Source: Mycolicibacterium chubuense (GTDB taxonomy: Bacteria; Actinomycetota; Actinomycetes; Mycobacteriales; Mycobacteriaceae). From it: a stretch of DNA of 64,000 bases. The notes under the pieces were generated by a model that was not told where the DNA came from, did no database searches, and worked only from the letters and a program-made list of their open reading frames with translations. Shown here piece by piece: positions 31,760 through 40,269 of the stretch (the first letter of the stretch is position 1; every line of letters starts with the position of its first letter). Location of the stretch: the NCBI RefSeq assembly GCF_001044255.1, contig NZ_JYNX01000013.1, forward strand, positions 1-64,000. The letters run 5' to 3'. A program made the position numbers and the translations under genes.

Positions 31760-33144
31760 GGCGCGTCGTTCCAGTACATCTGACGCTCCCAGTCGGTGAC
31801 GACCCCGCAGAAGCGGGCCCATTCGTCGGCGTGGAAGTCGACGAGCAGCGCCGACAACTCCGGACCGAGAGCCTGGGTGAGCACCTCATCGGCGCGAAAG
31901 GCGTCGATCGCCTCGCCGAGCGTGAGCGGCAGGGCCGGGAACAGCTCGTCCTGCACGGTGTCGTAGGACGAGCCTCGCGTCGGCGCTCCGGGATCGATCG
32001 CATTCTTCATGCCGTCCTCGCAGGCAGCGAGGATCACCGCGTGAGACAGGTACGGGTTGACCGCAGCGTCGGGCAGCTTGTACTCCAGTCGACCGTTCGC
32101 CGACAGGCGGACCGTGCAGGTCTTGTTGTCGAGACCCCAGTTGATCCGCGACGGCGCGAATTGTCCAGCGTCCCAGTAACGCTTGTACGAATTCACGGTG
32201 GACCCGTTCACCAGCATCGCACCGGCGGAGTGGGCCAGCAGACCACCGAGGGCGTGCTGTCCGACCGTGGACAGGTGCAGCTCGGTCACTCCGGGATCGA
32301 CGAGCACGTTGACCTCGTCGTCGCGCCAGAGACTGAAGTTGTGATGGCAGCCGTTGCCCATCATCCCGGTGGCGGGCTTGGGCATGAAGCTCGCATGGAT
32401 ACCCAATTCGCGGGCCACCTGTTTGCAGATCTGACGGTAGGTGGTGAGTCGGTCGGCCGTCAGGTCGGCTCGGTCGAACATGAAGTTCAACTCGACCTGG
32501 AACTCGTCCTCGTAGTCGCCTTCGACCATGTCCAGGCCCAACGCCTGGGCGTACTGGACGACCTTCTTGACGATCGGCCGGTTCCGCTCGAGGTGTTCGA
32601 TGTGATAGGCCGGGCTCGAGCCGGGCCGGAACTGCGCTTCCAGACCTTCGCCCTGCCAGGTCATCTCCGGTTCGCACCCCGTGCGCAGCTCCAACCCGGT
32701 CCGGTCGGAGAAACCGGCATGCATGCGGTGCAGTAAACCCCTGCTGTCGCAGGCGAACTCCGCGCCGGCCCGGTCGATGAGATGGTCAGGTTCATAGAGC
32801 CGGCAGAACACCCGGGCGAAGCTGGTGTCCCACGGCAGGACGGCGAAGGTGTCCAGGTCCGGAACAGCGGTGTACTCGGGCGCGTGCCCTCCGCCCGCCA
32901 TCAGATCGCCTTCGCGGGTGCTCTGCAGATTGGCGACCGCGGTCTGGTGCTGCTGCACCCCCTTGATCGACAACCGATGGAAATGCCGCGCCGGGACCAC
33001 TTTGCCGACGACGCGTCCGGTGATGGTGATCGCCTGGAAGTAGACGAACTCCACTCCGTGGTCATCGATGATCTCCTGCGCCTCCACCAAGCCGGGGCTC
33101 GTGGCGTTGAGCTGCCGGTGCGCGTCGAGCGGTGTGGTCGTCAT
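31756..33144 (-). CDS. Glutamine synthetase family gamma-glutamyl-amine ligase (PuuA/MorC-like)
   Basis: A 462-residue glutamine-synthetase-fold ligase. Metal-site segments GCEPEMTW, FQVELNF and NGCHHNFSLW are present, as is the C-terminal LEYKLPDAAVNPYL segment, where a Lys sits at a position usually Arg. It should use ATP and glutamate to gamma-glutamylate an amine rather than make glutamine for assimilation. GS-like genes follow a P450 and ferredoxin in the morpholine/piperidine loci of Mycobacterium (MorC). The ATG overlaps the ferredoxin stop by four bases. Confidence 0.85.
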   Translation of the reverse strand: MTTTPLDAHRQLNATSPGLVEAQEIIDDHGVEFVYFQAITITGRVVGKVVPARHFHRLSIKGVQQHQTAVANLQSTREGDLMAGGGHAPEYTAVPDLDTFAVLPWDTSFARVFCRLYEPDHLIDRAGAEFACDSRGLLHRMHAGFSDRTGLELRTGCEPEMTWQGEGLEAQFRPGSSPAYHIEHLERNRPIVKKVVQYAQALGLDMVEGDYEDEFQVELNFMFDRADLTADRLTTYRQICKQVARELGIHASFMPKPATGMMGNGCHHNFSLWRDDEVNVLVDPGVTELHLSTVGQHALGGLLAHSAGAMLVNGSTVNSYKRYWDAGQFAPSRINWGLDNKTCTVRLSANGRLEYKLPDAAVNPYLSHAVILAACEDGMKNAIDPGAPTRGSSYDTVQDELFPALPLTLGEAIDAFRADEVLTQALGPELSALLVDFHADEWARFCGVVTDWERQMYWNDAP

Positions 33145-33350
33145 CTGTTCACCTCGATGACGGAGAACGCGAACGAGATCGCCTGGGCAGGGCAGACATC
33201 GGCGGCCTCGGCGACGGCGTCGCGCTCCGATTCGTCGGGGCTCGGGTCGTACTCGAGCTTCCCGTCGTCATCGAGGGTGAAGACGTTCGGTGCGGCGATG
33301 GTGCACTGGCCGTGGTCCTGACACAGGCTGCGGTCGACGGTGATGCGCAT
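33141..33350 (-). CDS. [3Fe-4S] ferredoxin partner of the P450
   Basis: A 69-residue ferredoxin. Cys10, Cys16 and Cys53 (followed by Pro) are the only cysteines, a pattern that gives a [3Fe-4S] cluster as in MorB-type and other actinobacterial P450 ferredoxins. The ATG at 33350 is preceded by AAAGGA; a longer frame upstream would overlap the P450. It lies 37 bases after the P450 stop and overlaps the GS-like gene. It should pass electrons from a ferredoxin reductase, not found in the window, to the P450. Confidence 0.92.
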   Translation of the reverse strand: MRITVDRSLCQDHGQCTIAAPNVFTLDDDGKLEYDPSPDESERDAVAEAADVCPAQAISFAFSVIEVNR

Positions 33351-33387
33351 TGGGAGGTCCTTTCGGAGGAGGGTTGAGGGGTACCGA

Positions 33388-34590
33388 TCAGGCGACGGGG
33401 GTGAACCCGATCGGGAGGCGAATCGGTCCGGTGTTCCCGGAGTCGGGAAGCCAGGTGGCGCCGGGCAATTCGTGCGGGTCACGCAGGCGGCGAGCCAGCA
33501 GGGGCAGGGCCTCGCTCATGTCCGACCGTGCCACGAAGTGACCCAGACAATGGTGTACGCCACCACCGAAACCGAAGTGCGGCTTACGTTCTGCGGTGAT
33601 GTCGAAGCCCGCTCCGAAGACACGGGGGTCGGTGCCCGCGGATTCGCTGTAGAGGTGCACGGTGGTGCCGGCGGTGAACTGCACGCCGTCGAATTCGAAG
33701 TCCTCGAGCACTTCGCGGGTCACCCAGCGAACGGTGGGGTTCACCCGCATGACCTCCTCGACGGCCTTGCCCCCGAGGTCGGGCCGCTCAGCGAGCAACC
33801 GCCACTGCTCGGGATGGGCGATGAAGGTCTGCATGGCCAGGCCGAGCTGATTGCGTGTGGTGTCGAACCCGCCGAAGATCAGCAGCACCATGGCCTCTCT
33901 CAGCTCGGTGTCCGAGAGGCGTCCGTCTTCCGGACGGGAGGCGTTGACCAGCGCGGTCACGAAGTCGTCCTGCGGGTGCGCGCGACGATCGGCGATCACC
34001 TCGTCGCAGTAGACGTAGAGGCGCTGCAGCGCAGCCTCGATCTTCGGTAGATCCTGGCGCAACGTCACGCCGAGGGCCAGGCCGATGGTCGACGCCTCGG
34101 TGGAGATGACCTTCCAGTGTTCCTCGGGGAGGCCCAGCATGATGGCGATGACCCTGGCCGCATAGGGCTCGGCGAACTCGGCGACGAACTCGCACCGATC
34201 CGGCTCGGCGAAACCGTCGATCAGTTCGTCGGCCAGCGCCTGGAACCTCGGGACGAGGGTCGCAAGCAGTTTCGGAGAGAAGGCCGGGTTCATCAGCCTG
34301 CGGAGTCGGTGATGCTCCTCGCCCTCCTTGTTGAGGATCCAACTGGCGAACCAGTCGGCGAACGGACCCTCGGTGACGCCGTTGTGCGCCGGCCACGCGA
34401 CGCTGCCCTGCCGCAGCCTGCGGTCCTTGAGGAGCTTGTTCATCTGCTCGTAGCGCAGCACGGCGATGCCGTACGGCGTGGTCGCGTACCAGCTGCGTTC
34501 GCGGGCGTCGTGCACGTCCGCCGAGGTGATCGAGAACGACGGATCGGCGACATCGAATGCCGGCGGGGTTCCGAGGGTGACCGACGACAT
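33388..34590 (-). CDS. Cytochrome P450, CYP151 (PipA/MorA)-like
   Basis: A 400-residue soluble bacterial P450. Heme ligand Cys348 lies in FGFGGGVHHCLGH, the ExxR pair is Glu279/Arg282, and the I-helix oxygen-activating segment is GGFDTTRNQ (240-248). Followed by a [3Fe-4S] ferredoxin and a GS-like ligase, it matches the PipA/MorA arrangement known for hydroxylating piperidine, pyrrolidine and morpholine beside the ring nitrogen. The CYP151 label rests mainly on this context. GGAGGT precedes the ATG by eight bases. Confidence 0.85.
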   Translation of the reverse strand: MSSVTLGTPPAFDVADPSFSITSADVHDARERSWYATTPYGIAVLRYEQMNKLLKDRRLRQGSVAWPAHNGVTEGPFADWFASWILNKEGEEHHRLRRLMNPAFSPKLLATLVPRFQALADELIDGFAEPDRCEFVAEFAEPYAARVIAIMLGLPEEHWKVISTEASTIGLALGVTLRQDLPKIEAALQRLYVYCDEVIADRRAHPQDDFVTALVNASRPEDGRLSDTELREAMVLLIFGGFDTTRNQLGLAMQTFIAHPEQWRLLAERPDLGGKAVEEVMRVNPTVRWVTREVLEDFEFDGVQFTAGTTVHLYSESAGTDPRVFGAGFDITAERKPHFGFGGGVHHCLGHFVARSDMSEALPLLARRLRDPHELPGATWLPDSGNTGPIRLPIGFTPVA

Positions 34591-34631
34591 ATGTGCTACC
34601 TCCGAGTGATCGCGACCGTGGGTCCCTAAAT

Positions 34632-34658
34632 ACTCTAGAAGTAGATTCTTATTGTCAA
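34632..34658 (-). promoter_or_regulatory. Candidate promoter of the P450 operon
   Basis: On the minus strand TTGACA (34658-34653) is followed after 15 bases by TAGAGT (34637-34632), a TANNNT -10, in an unusually AT-rich stretch 40 bases before the P450 start. An AGAA-N5-TTCT inverted repeat (34637-34649 region) lies in the spacer, a plausible site for the GntR regulator. Confidence 0.5.
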
Positions 34659-34677
34659 GTGCTGTCCTCGGCCTGGG

Positions 34678-35412
34678 TCAGGACGTCTCCTCGGGCCACG
34701 CGACCGCCAGAACCCAGCCGGTGCCCAGCGGCATCTCGACGACGCTGCGGAAGGCCGACGGATCGGACGCCGCACCGGCCGAGGGCATCGCGCCGAGTCG
34801 GGATCCGACGATCCACCTCGGCGTGTTGGCCGCGATGACCCGACGCTCGGCATTGACCACCACGGCATCCTCGGCGGTCTGCCGCAGCACCTCGAGCAAC
34901 CGGTGTTCGACCTCACCGACGACGAGATCCGCACCCGCCAGACCGAGGAACGTGCCGTCGGCGACGATCGGGACCGCGGCGGTGATGGTGTACATGTCCG
35001 AGCCGCTGTAATCGACGTAGGGCCCGTAGGCCACCCGCGCCTGTCCGCCCTGAGCGAGCCGGTACCAGTCCATCTGCAGGTAGTCGTAGACGTCGATGCT
35101 GGTCGGATCGAAGTTCAGGCGAAGTCGCGTCGGCCGGTCATTGATGCGCTGCCACCAGGCCATGTAGCGCTCCCGGCCTTCGACGACCGACGGCGCCGCG
35201 ACGAAACCCATACCCCAGACGATGCTGCGCTCGGCATCGAGGAGTTCGGCCAGCAGCCGCTGCAGATTGCTGAAGTGCGCCTCGGTCAGCGCGGCCCGAG
35301 ACGGCCGACTCCGCAGCACCTCCTCGGCGACGCGGGCGAGCAGCGCGTAGACGGGTTCGAGGGTCTGCGACGCCTGCTCTGCCAGGCTGTTCGCCAGTGT
35401 CTCGGATGTCAT
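34678..35412 (-). CDS. Soluble Cache-domain protein
   Basis: A 244-residue protein with a Cache/PDC-like sensor region: RSIVWGMGFVAAP, MDWYRLAQGG, and YVDYSGSDMYTITAAVPI segments typical of dCache ligand domains. There are no transmembrane helices, signal peptide or output domain, which is unusual for Cache proteins. The ATG overlaps the stop of the GntR gene, so the two are co-translated. Similar proteins paired with GntR regulators may act as effector-binding partners; this is inference. It ends 87 bases before the P450 start. Confidence 0.72.
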   Translation of the reverse strand: MTSETLANSLAEQASQTLEPVYALLARVAEEVLRSRPSRAALTEAHFSNLQRLLAELLDAERSIVWGMGFVAAPSVVEGRERYMAWWQRINDRPTRLRLNFDPTSIDVYDYLQMDWYRLAQGGQARVAYGPYVDYSGSDMYTITAAVPIVADGTFLGLAGADLVVGEVEHRLLEVLRQTAEDAVVVNAERRVIAANTPRWIVGSRLGAMPSAGAASDPSAFRSVVEMPLGTGWVLAVAWPEETS

Positions 35413-36149
35413 GGGCCGGGCCCTCCGGTCGAGAGATCCAGGTTGACCGCGGTCACCCGCGCCAGCTGGCCCATCACATGGGCCTCGGCCAGCCGGCGGG
35501 CTTCCTGCGGGTTCTCGGCTGCCACCGCGGCGGCGAGGGCATGCTTCTGGTCGACATAGGCGGTGACGTCGATCGGCGGCCCGATCGGCAGCCAGATAAG
35601 GCCGGCGACCTCAGCCTGCAGGTTGGCCTCCCGGCGCGCCAGCCGGGCGGACTGGGAGGCGACGGCCACCTCGATGTGGAATCGACTGTCGGCGCGGATC
35701 CGGTCCCCCAACGTCGCGGCGACGCCGAGTTGATCGGTGAGGGCGAAGAGCCGCCGCACCATGTACGGCGCCGCACGTTCGGCGGCGAGCCGTGCCGCCT
35801 GCCCGGCGATGGCGGTGTGCTCGTCGAACAGATCCCGCAGATCAGACGCGCTCATCGCGGCCAGCCGCGCGGTCAGCCGATCGATCGGCGGGCCCGCCGG
35901 CCTGCGCACGAACGAACCGCCGCTGCGCCCACGCCTGGTCTCGATCAACTCCTGGTCGCGCAGCGTTGCCAGTGCTTCGCGCACGGTCATGGGGGCCACC
36001 CCGAACTGGGCCGCGAGGTCCACCTCGACGGGCAGTCGCTCACCGTCGTCGAGAAGTCCGAGATGAATGGCCTCGGTGATGCGCTGCACGATCTCGTCGG
36101 CGCGCCCCATCGGGGCCTCGGCCGCGACGAGGGGTGACAACGACGACAC
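35409..36149 (-). CDS. GntR/FadR-type transcriptional regulator (PipR-like)
   Basis: A 246-residue GntR regulator. The winged helix (about 18-85: LPVEVDLAAQFGVAPMTVRE) is followed by an FCD-type all-helical effector domain. PipR of M. smegmatis, which controls the P450 PipA, is a GntR-family protein as I recall. The GTG at 36149 is preferred because GGGAGGAG lies just upstream; the longer frame runs into the permease promoter region. Divergent from the APC permease with 137 bp between. Likely represses the P450 operon and/or the permease. Confidence 0.85.
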   Translation of the reverse strand: MSSLSPLVAAEAPMGRADEIVQRITEAIHLGLLDDGERLPVEVDLAAQFGVAPMTVREALATLRDQELIETRRGRSGGSFVRRPAGPPIDRLTARLAAMSASDLRDLFDEHTAIAGQAARLAAERAAPYMVRRLFALTDQLGVAATLGDRIRADSRFHIEVAVASQSARLARREANLQAEVAGLIWLPIGPPIDVTAYVDQKHALAAAVAAENPQEARRLAEAHVMGQLARVTAVNLDLSTGGPGP

Positions 36150-36222
36150 CGCCACTCCTCCCGTAGACCCGAGGGGCAATCTACTCGATCCCGGACCAAT
36201 CTCGCGCTTCCTGTTGCCCTTT

Positions 36223-36242
36223 AAACCATAAGACTGTAGTTT
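36223..36242. promoter_or_regulatory. Imperfect palindrome between GntR and permease genes
   Basis: AAACCATAAGACTGTAGTTT pairs at 12 of 20 positions with its reverse complement (outer arms AAAC/GTTT perfect). It lies in the AT-rich centre of the divergent intergenic region, where a GntR operator would be expected. Confidence 0.35.
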
Positions 36243-36286
36243 TCCGATCCATTGACCTGCGTCACAGCTATGGGAGAGAGCACGCC

Positions 36287-37807
36287 ATGACACAAACGAG
36301 TACGCCCGGCAGCCCGGCTGACGACTTCTACTCCTTCCACGACCACGATGACGCCGCGCACCTGCACGCGCTCGGCTACAAATCGGAGTTCAAACGGGAC
36401 ATGAGCCCGTGGGCGAACTTCTCCCTCGGCTTCACGTACCTGTCGCCTGTCGTGGGTGTGTACACGCTGTTCGCCTACGCGCTGGCGACGGGCGGACCAC
36501 CGATGATCTGGAGCTTCCTCCTCGTCGGACTCGGACAACTCCTCGTCGCGCTGACGTTCAGCGAGATCGTCGCGCAGTTCCCCGTTGCCGGCGGCGTCTA
36601 CCCGTGGGCGCGCCGGTTGTGGGGCCGCCGATACGCCTGGATGACGGGCTGGGTGTACATGGTGGCGCTCCTGGTGACCATCGCCTCGGTGGTGTACGGC
36701 GCCGGTCCTTACATCGCCGCCACGCTGGGGATAGACGCCACGGTGAACAGCACCATCTCCTTCGCGCTCGCGCTGCTCGCGCTGGCCACCGCCATCAACT
36801 TCATGGGCACGAAAGTCCTTGCGAAGGCGGCGATCATCGGTTTCACCGCGGAGATCATCGGCGCCCTGGTCGTCGGCATCTGGCTGTTGGTCGGGCACCG
36901 ACACCACAACCTGGGCGTGCTGTTCGACAGCTTCGGAGCAGGCGGAGACGGCAACTACCTGTGGGCGTTCGCCGCAGCCGCGCTGATCGGCATCTACCAG
37001 TATTACGGCTTCGAGGCGTGCGGCGACGTGGCCGAGGAGGTCCCCGATCCGGGCCGGCTGATCCCGAAGGCCATGCGCCGCACCATCTATGTCGGTGGGG
37101 CCGCGGCGACGTTCGTCTGTCTCGCCCTGGTGCTGGCCGTCACCGACATTCCCGGGGTCATCTCAGGAGAGAACCCCGACCCGGTCAGCTCCGTGTTGAA
37201 CGAGGCCTTCGGCCCGGTCGGCGCGAAGGCGGTCCTGGCCATCGTGCTGATCTCGTTCCTGTCCTGTGCGATGAGTTTGCAGGCCGCCGCCAGTCGGCTT
37301 GCCTACTCCTACGGCCGCGACGGAATGATCATGGGCAGTTCACTTTTGAAGAAATTCTCGACCACCCGGCACGTTCCGCCGTACGCACTGCTTCTCGCGG
37401 CGGCGGTGCCGGCCGTGATCGTCGTCGGTTCGAAGTTCTCCACCGATGCCATCACCAAGATCATCAGCTTCGCCGCGTTCGGGATCTATCTCGGATTCCA
37501 GATGGTGGTGCTGGCCGCACTTCGCGCGCGGTTGAAGGGCTGGGTTCCGAGCGGCAAGTACTCGCTGGGCAAGTGGGGACTGACGGTCAACGTCGCAGCT
37601 CTGATCTACGGCGTCACCGCGATGATCAACATGGCGTGGCCGCGAACGCCCGACGCTGCGTGGTACGACAACTGGATCGTCGCGCTGTCGGCAGCCGTCG
37701 TCGTCGGCATCGGTCTGATCTACATGGTCGTCCATCCACTGCACGACCGAAGCACCGGACCATACGCCGACGCCATCCCGGACCCCGCCCGCACCGCCGG
37801 CCTCTGA
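36287..37807 (+). CDS. APC-superfamily amino acid/amine permease
   Basis: A 506-residue inner-membrane transporter with about 12 helices and a 45-residue cytosolic N-terminus. YLSPVVGVYTLFAYAL and SEIVAQFPVAGGVYPWAR are typical APC motifs near helices 1 and 2; GFEACGDVAEEVPDP is the conserved helix-6/7 loop. GGGAGAGAG precedes the ATG. Divergent from the GntR regulator, it probably imports the amine or amino acid used by the locus, comparable in role to PuuP. Confidence 0.88.
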   Translation: MTQTSTPGSPADDFYSFHDHDDAAHLHALGYKSEFKRDMSPWANFSLGFTYLSPVVGVYTLFAYALATGGPPMIWSFLLVGLGQLLVALTFSEIVAQFPVAGGVYPWARRLWGRRYAWMTGWVYMVALLVTIASVVYGAGPYIAATLGIDATVNSTISFALALLALATAINFMGTKVLAKAAIIGFTAEIIGALVVGIWLLVGHRHHNLGVLFDSFGAGGDGNYLWAFAAAALIGIYQYYGFEACGDVAEEVPDPGRLIPKAMRRTIYVGGAAATFVCLALVLAVTDIPGVISGENPDPVSSVLNEAFGPVGAKAVLAIVLISFLSCAMSLQAAASRLAYSYGRDGMIMGSSLLKKFSTTRHVPPYALLLAAAVPAVIVVGSKFSTDAITKIISFAAFGIYLGFQMVVLAALRARLKGWVPSGKYSLGKWGLTVNVAALIYGVTAMINMAWPRTPDAAWYDNWIVALSAAVVVGIGLIYMVVHPLHDRSTGPYADAIPDPARTAGL

Positions 37808-37833
37808 CAGAACCGCAGGCGCGGACTCGTCGT

Positions 37834-38847
37834 CTACGTCGCCGCCGGCTGAATCTGCTCCCTGCCGGCCAGCGCGTCGACGATCTCGCTCAACGAATCC
37901 ACCGGGATCGGCCCGGGCTGATACAGGCAGATCCGGTCCGACACGCCCGCCACCCGGTCCCGGATGTGCGCCGCGACCTCGGCCGGGGTGCCACACGCGG
38001 CGATGGTGTGCAGCACGTCATCGTCGATCAGCCCACCCATCTCGGCCCACCGCCCCTGCTTGGACAGCGCGTGCAGCTCCGGTTGCAGATCCCCCCACCC
38101 GTGCACGTCGAGCACGGGTCGGTAGGCGGGGGTGGAGCCGTAGAACGCCAGAAGCCGCCGGGCCGACGCGTGGTCGGGGTCCGAATCGGCGACCGACACG
38201 ATGATCTCGGGGACGATCGCCAGGTCGGCGCGGCCACGCCCGCCCGCGGCCAGCCCGGCGTCCACGTTCGGCATCGTGACCTCGGTGAGGAAGCGTTTCG
38301 ACCCGAACGGCATCACCAGGAGGCCATCGGCGACCTCGGCGGCCATCCGCGTCAGCCGGGGGCCCAGCGCCCCGATGTAGATCGGAATCGGCGCGAAGTG
38401 CTCGCGGGGGCTGAAGGTCGGCGTCATCAGCGTGTGCCGGTAGTACTCGCCGCGATAGTCCAACCGCTCCCCCGTGCTCCACGCGCCGAAGATCGCGCGC
38501 AGCGCACCGACGAGGTCTCGCATGCGCTCCACCGGGTGCTCGAACTCCGCGCCGAAGCGCTTCTCGATCTGCGTGCGGATCTGGGTGCCCAGCCCGAGCG
38601 TGAACCGACCGCCGGAGAGCACCTGGTGGTCGACAGCCTGATGAGCAAGGTGAATCGGGTTGCGCGGAAACGCGATCGCGACGTTGGTCATCAGGTCCAG
38701 CCCACCCACCGTGGCGGCCAGGGTGAGCGGCGAGAACACGTCGTGGGGTCCTTCGAACGTGAACACTCCGCTTGCACCCGCGTCCCGCAGGGCGCTCGCC
38801 CGTTCGATCGCGCCGACGGGACCGAACAACGCCGTCATCACCTGCAC
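37834..38847 (-). CDS. LLM-class F420-dependent oxidoreductase
   Basis: A 337-residue luciferase-like TIM-barrel protein of the mycobacterial F420 group. GVFTFEGPHDVF, NVAIAFPRNPIHLAHQA and FTLGLGTQIRTQIEKRFG are family segments. GTG start; an ATG three codons later is the alternative. It ends 26 bp from the convergent permease and is divergent from the amine oxidase. It may reduce an unsaturated or imine substrate, but membership in the amine pathway is not established. Confidence 0.85.
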   Translation of the reverse strand: MQVMTALFGPVGAIERASALRDAGASGVFTFEGPHDVFSPLTLAATVGGLDLMTNVAIAFPRNPIHLAHQAVDHQVLSGGRFTLGLGTQIRTQIEKRFGAEFEHPVERMRDLVGALRAIFGAWSTGERLDYRGEYYRHTLMTPTFSPREHFAPIPIYIGALGPRLTRMAAEVADGLLVMPFGSKRFLTEVTMPNVDAGLAAGGRGRADLAIVPEIIVSVADSDPDHASARRLLAFYGSTPAYRPVLDVHGWGDLQPELHALSKQGRWAEMGGLIDDDVLHTIAACGTPAEVAAHIRDRVAGVSDRICLYQPGPIPVDSLSEIVDALAGREQIQPAAT

Positions 38848-38928
38848 AAGCGGCCACCCTAATGCGATTTCGGCGTGCTAATCGTCGCTACGCGCATGTT
38901 TGCACGCTGAATCCGCAAGGATGGGGCC

Positions 38929-40269
38929 ATGGTCGACGTCATCATCGTCGGAGCGGGCTTCGCCGGCCTGTCGGCGGCGCGCGAACTGACCCGCCTCGGA
39001 CGCGACGTCCTGGTGCTCGAAGGGCGCGACCGCGTGGGTGGCCGGTCCTTCACCGGCGAGGTCGGCGGCGTTCCCGTCGACCTCGGCGCGACCTTCGTGG
39101 GGCCGACGCAGGATGCGGTCCTGGCGCTGGCCGCCGAGGTGGGCTGCGACACGGTGCCGACGTACGGCCACGGCAAGAACCTGATCCGCTGGCGGGGCCG
39201 GGTGCGCTCCTACCGCAGCACCATTCCCCGGCTGTCGATCCTGGAGCTGGTCGACGTGTCCCGCATCCAATGGCGGTTCGAGCGGATCTGCCGCAAGGTT
39301 CCCGTCGCCGATCCCTGGACGTCGCCGATCGCGGGCGAACTCGACGGGCAGAGCCTCGAGCAATGGCTGCGTTCGATGCACGCCGGTGCGTCCACCCGCG
39401 ACCTGATGGCGATCATGGCGCGGGTGACTTGGGGGTGTGAGCCCGACGCGGTGTCCATGCTGCATGCGGCGCGCTACGTCAAGGCCGCCGGCGGGCTGGG
39501 CCGCATGCTCGACGTCAAGGGTGGCGCGCAGCAGGACCGGTTTCTGGCCGGCACCCAGCAGATCGCGCGGCGGATGGCCGAGCACCTCGGTGAGCGGGTG
39601 ATGCTCGGGGCCGCGGTCCGTCGCATCGAGCGCCGGGCCGGCACACTGACCGTGGTGTCCGAGCGCGGCGAATTCACCGCGGGCGCCGTGATCGTCGCGG
39701 TGCCGCCGGAGCACCGTGACGCGATCGCCTTCGATCCGCCGCTGCCCGGGGAGTACGAGGAGCTCGCCCGGCACTGGCCGCAGGGTCACCTGAGCAAGGC
39801 CTACGCCGCCTACGAGCGGCCGTTCTGGCGCGACGGTGGATGTTCGGGTGAGGCACTGTCCGACGAAGGTCCGGTGTTCATCACGTTCGACGTCAGCCCC
39901 CGTGACACGGGCCCCGGCGTGCTGCTCGGGTTCACCGACGCGCGCACGTTCGACCCGTTGACGCCCGAGAATCGCCGCGAGACGGCGCTGGCCGGATTCG
40001 CCGCCTTGTTCGGCGATGCCGCGTCGACCCCGATCGACTATCTCGACTACTGCTGGGGCGCACAGGATTTCGCGCCGGGAGGCCCGACGGCCGCGGTCCC
40101 GCCGGGGTCTTGGACGACGTACGGCCGCTGGCTGCGGGCACCGGTGGACGGCATCTTCTGGGCCGGCACCGAGACCTCTGACGTGTGGACGGGATTCCTC
40201 GACGGTGCAGTGCGCTCCGGTGTGCGCGCGGCCGGTGAGGCGCATCAGGAGCTGACGCGGCGCTCCTGA
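38929..40269 (+). CDS. aofH: Flavin-containing monoamine oxidase family protein (Rv3170-like)
   Basis: A 446-residue FAD amine oxidase. N-terminal [16 protein letters not shown] and [13 protein letters not shown] bind FAD; C-terminal [22 protein letters not shown] closes the flavin site. It would oxidise a primary or secondary amine to an imine with H2O2 release. Gene order with the following hydrolase matches Rv3170-Rv3171c as I recall, so it is probably backbone rather than part of the accessory block, though it could act on amines from it. The last 25 bases overlap the convergent hydrolase. Confidence 0.87.
   Translation: MVDVIIVGAGFAGLSAARELTRLGRDVLVLEGRDRVGGRSFTGEVGGVPVDLGATFVGPTQDAVLALAAEVGCDTVPTYGHGKNLIRWRGRVRSYRSTIPRLSILELVDVSRIQWRFERICRKVPVADPWTSPIAGELDGQSLEQWLRSMHAGASTRDLMAIMARVTWGCEPDAVSMLHAARYVKAAGGLGRMLDVKGGAQQDRFLAGTQQIARRMAEHLGERVMLGAAVRRIERRAGTLTVVSERGEFTAGAVIVAVPPEHRDAIAFDPPLPGEYEELARHWPQGHLSKAYAAYERPFWRDGGCSGEALSDEGPVFITFDVSPRDTGPGVLLGFTDARTFDPLTPENRRETALAGFAALFGDAASTPIDYLDYCWGAQDFAPGGPTAAVPPGSWTTYGRWLRAPVDGIFWAGTETSDVWTGFLDGAVRSGVRAAGEAHQELTRRS

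Noticed and set aside
34611-34630. GGGTCCC near the P450 start as a second DosR box
   Set aside because: Only one half-site resembles the consensus and the context is amine catabolism.
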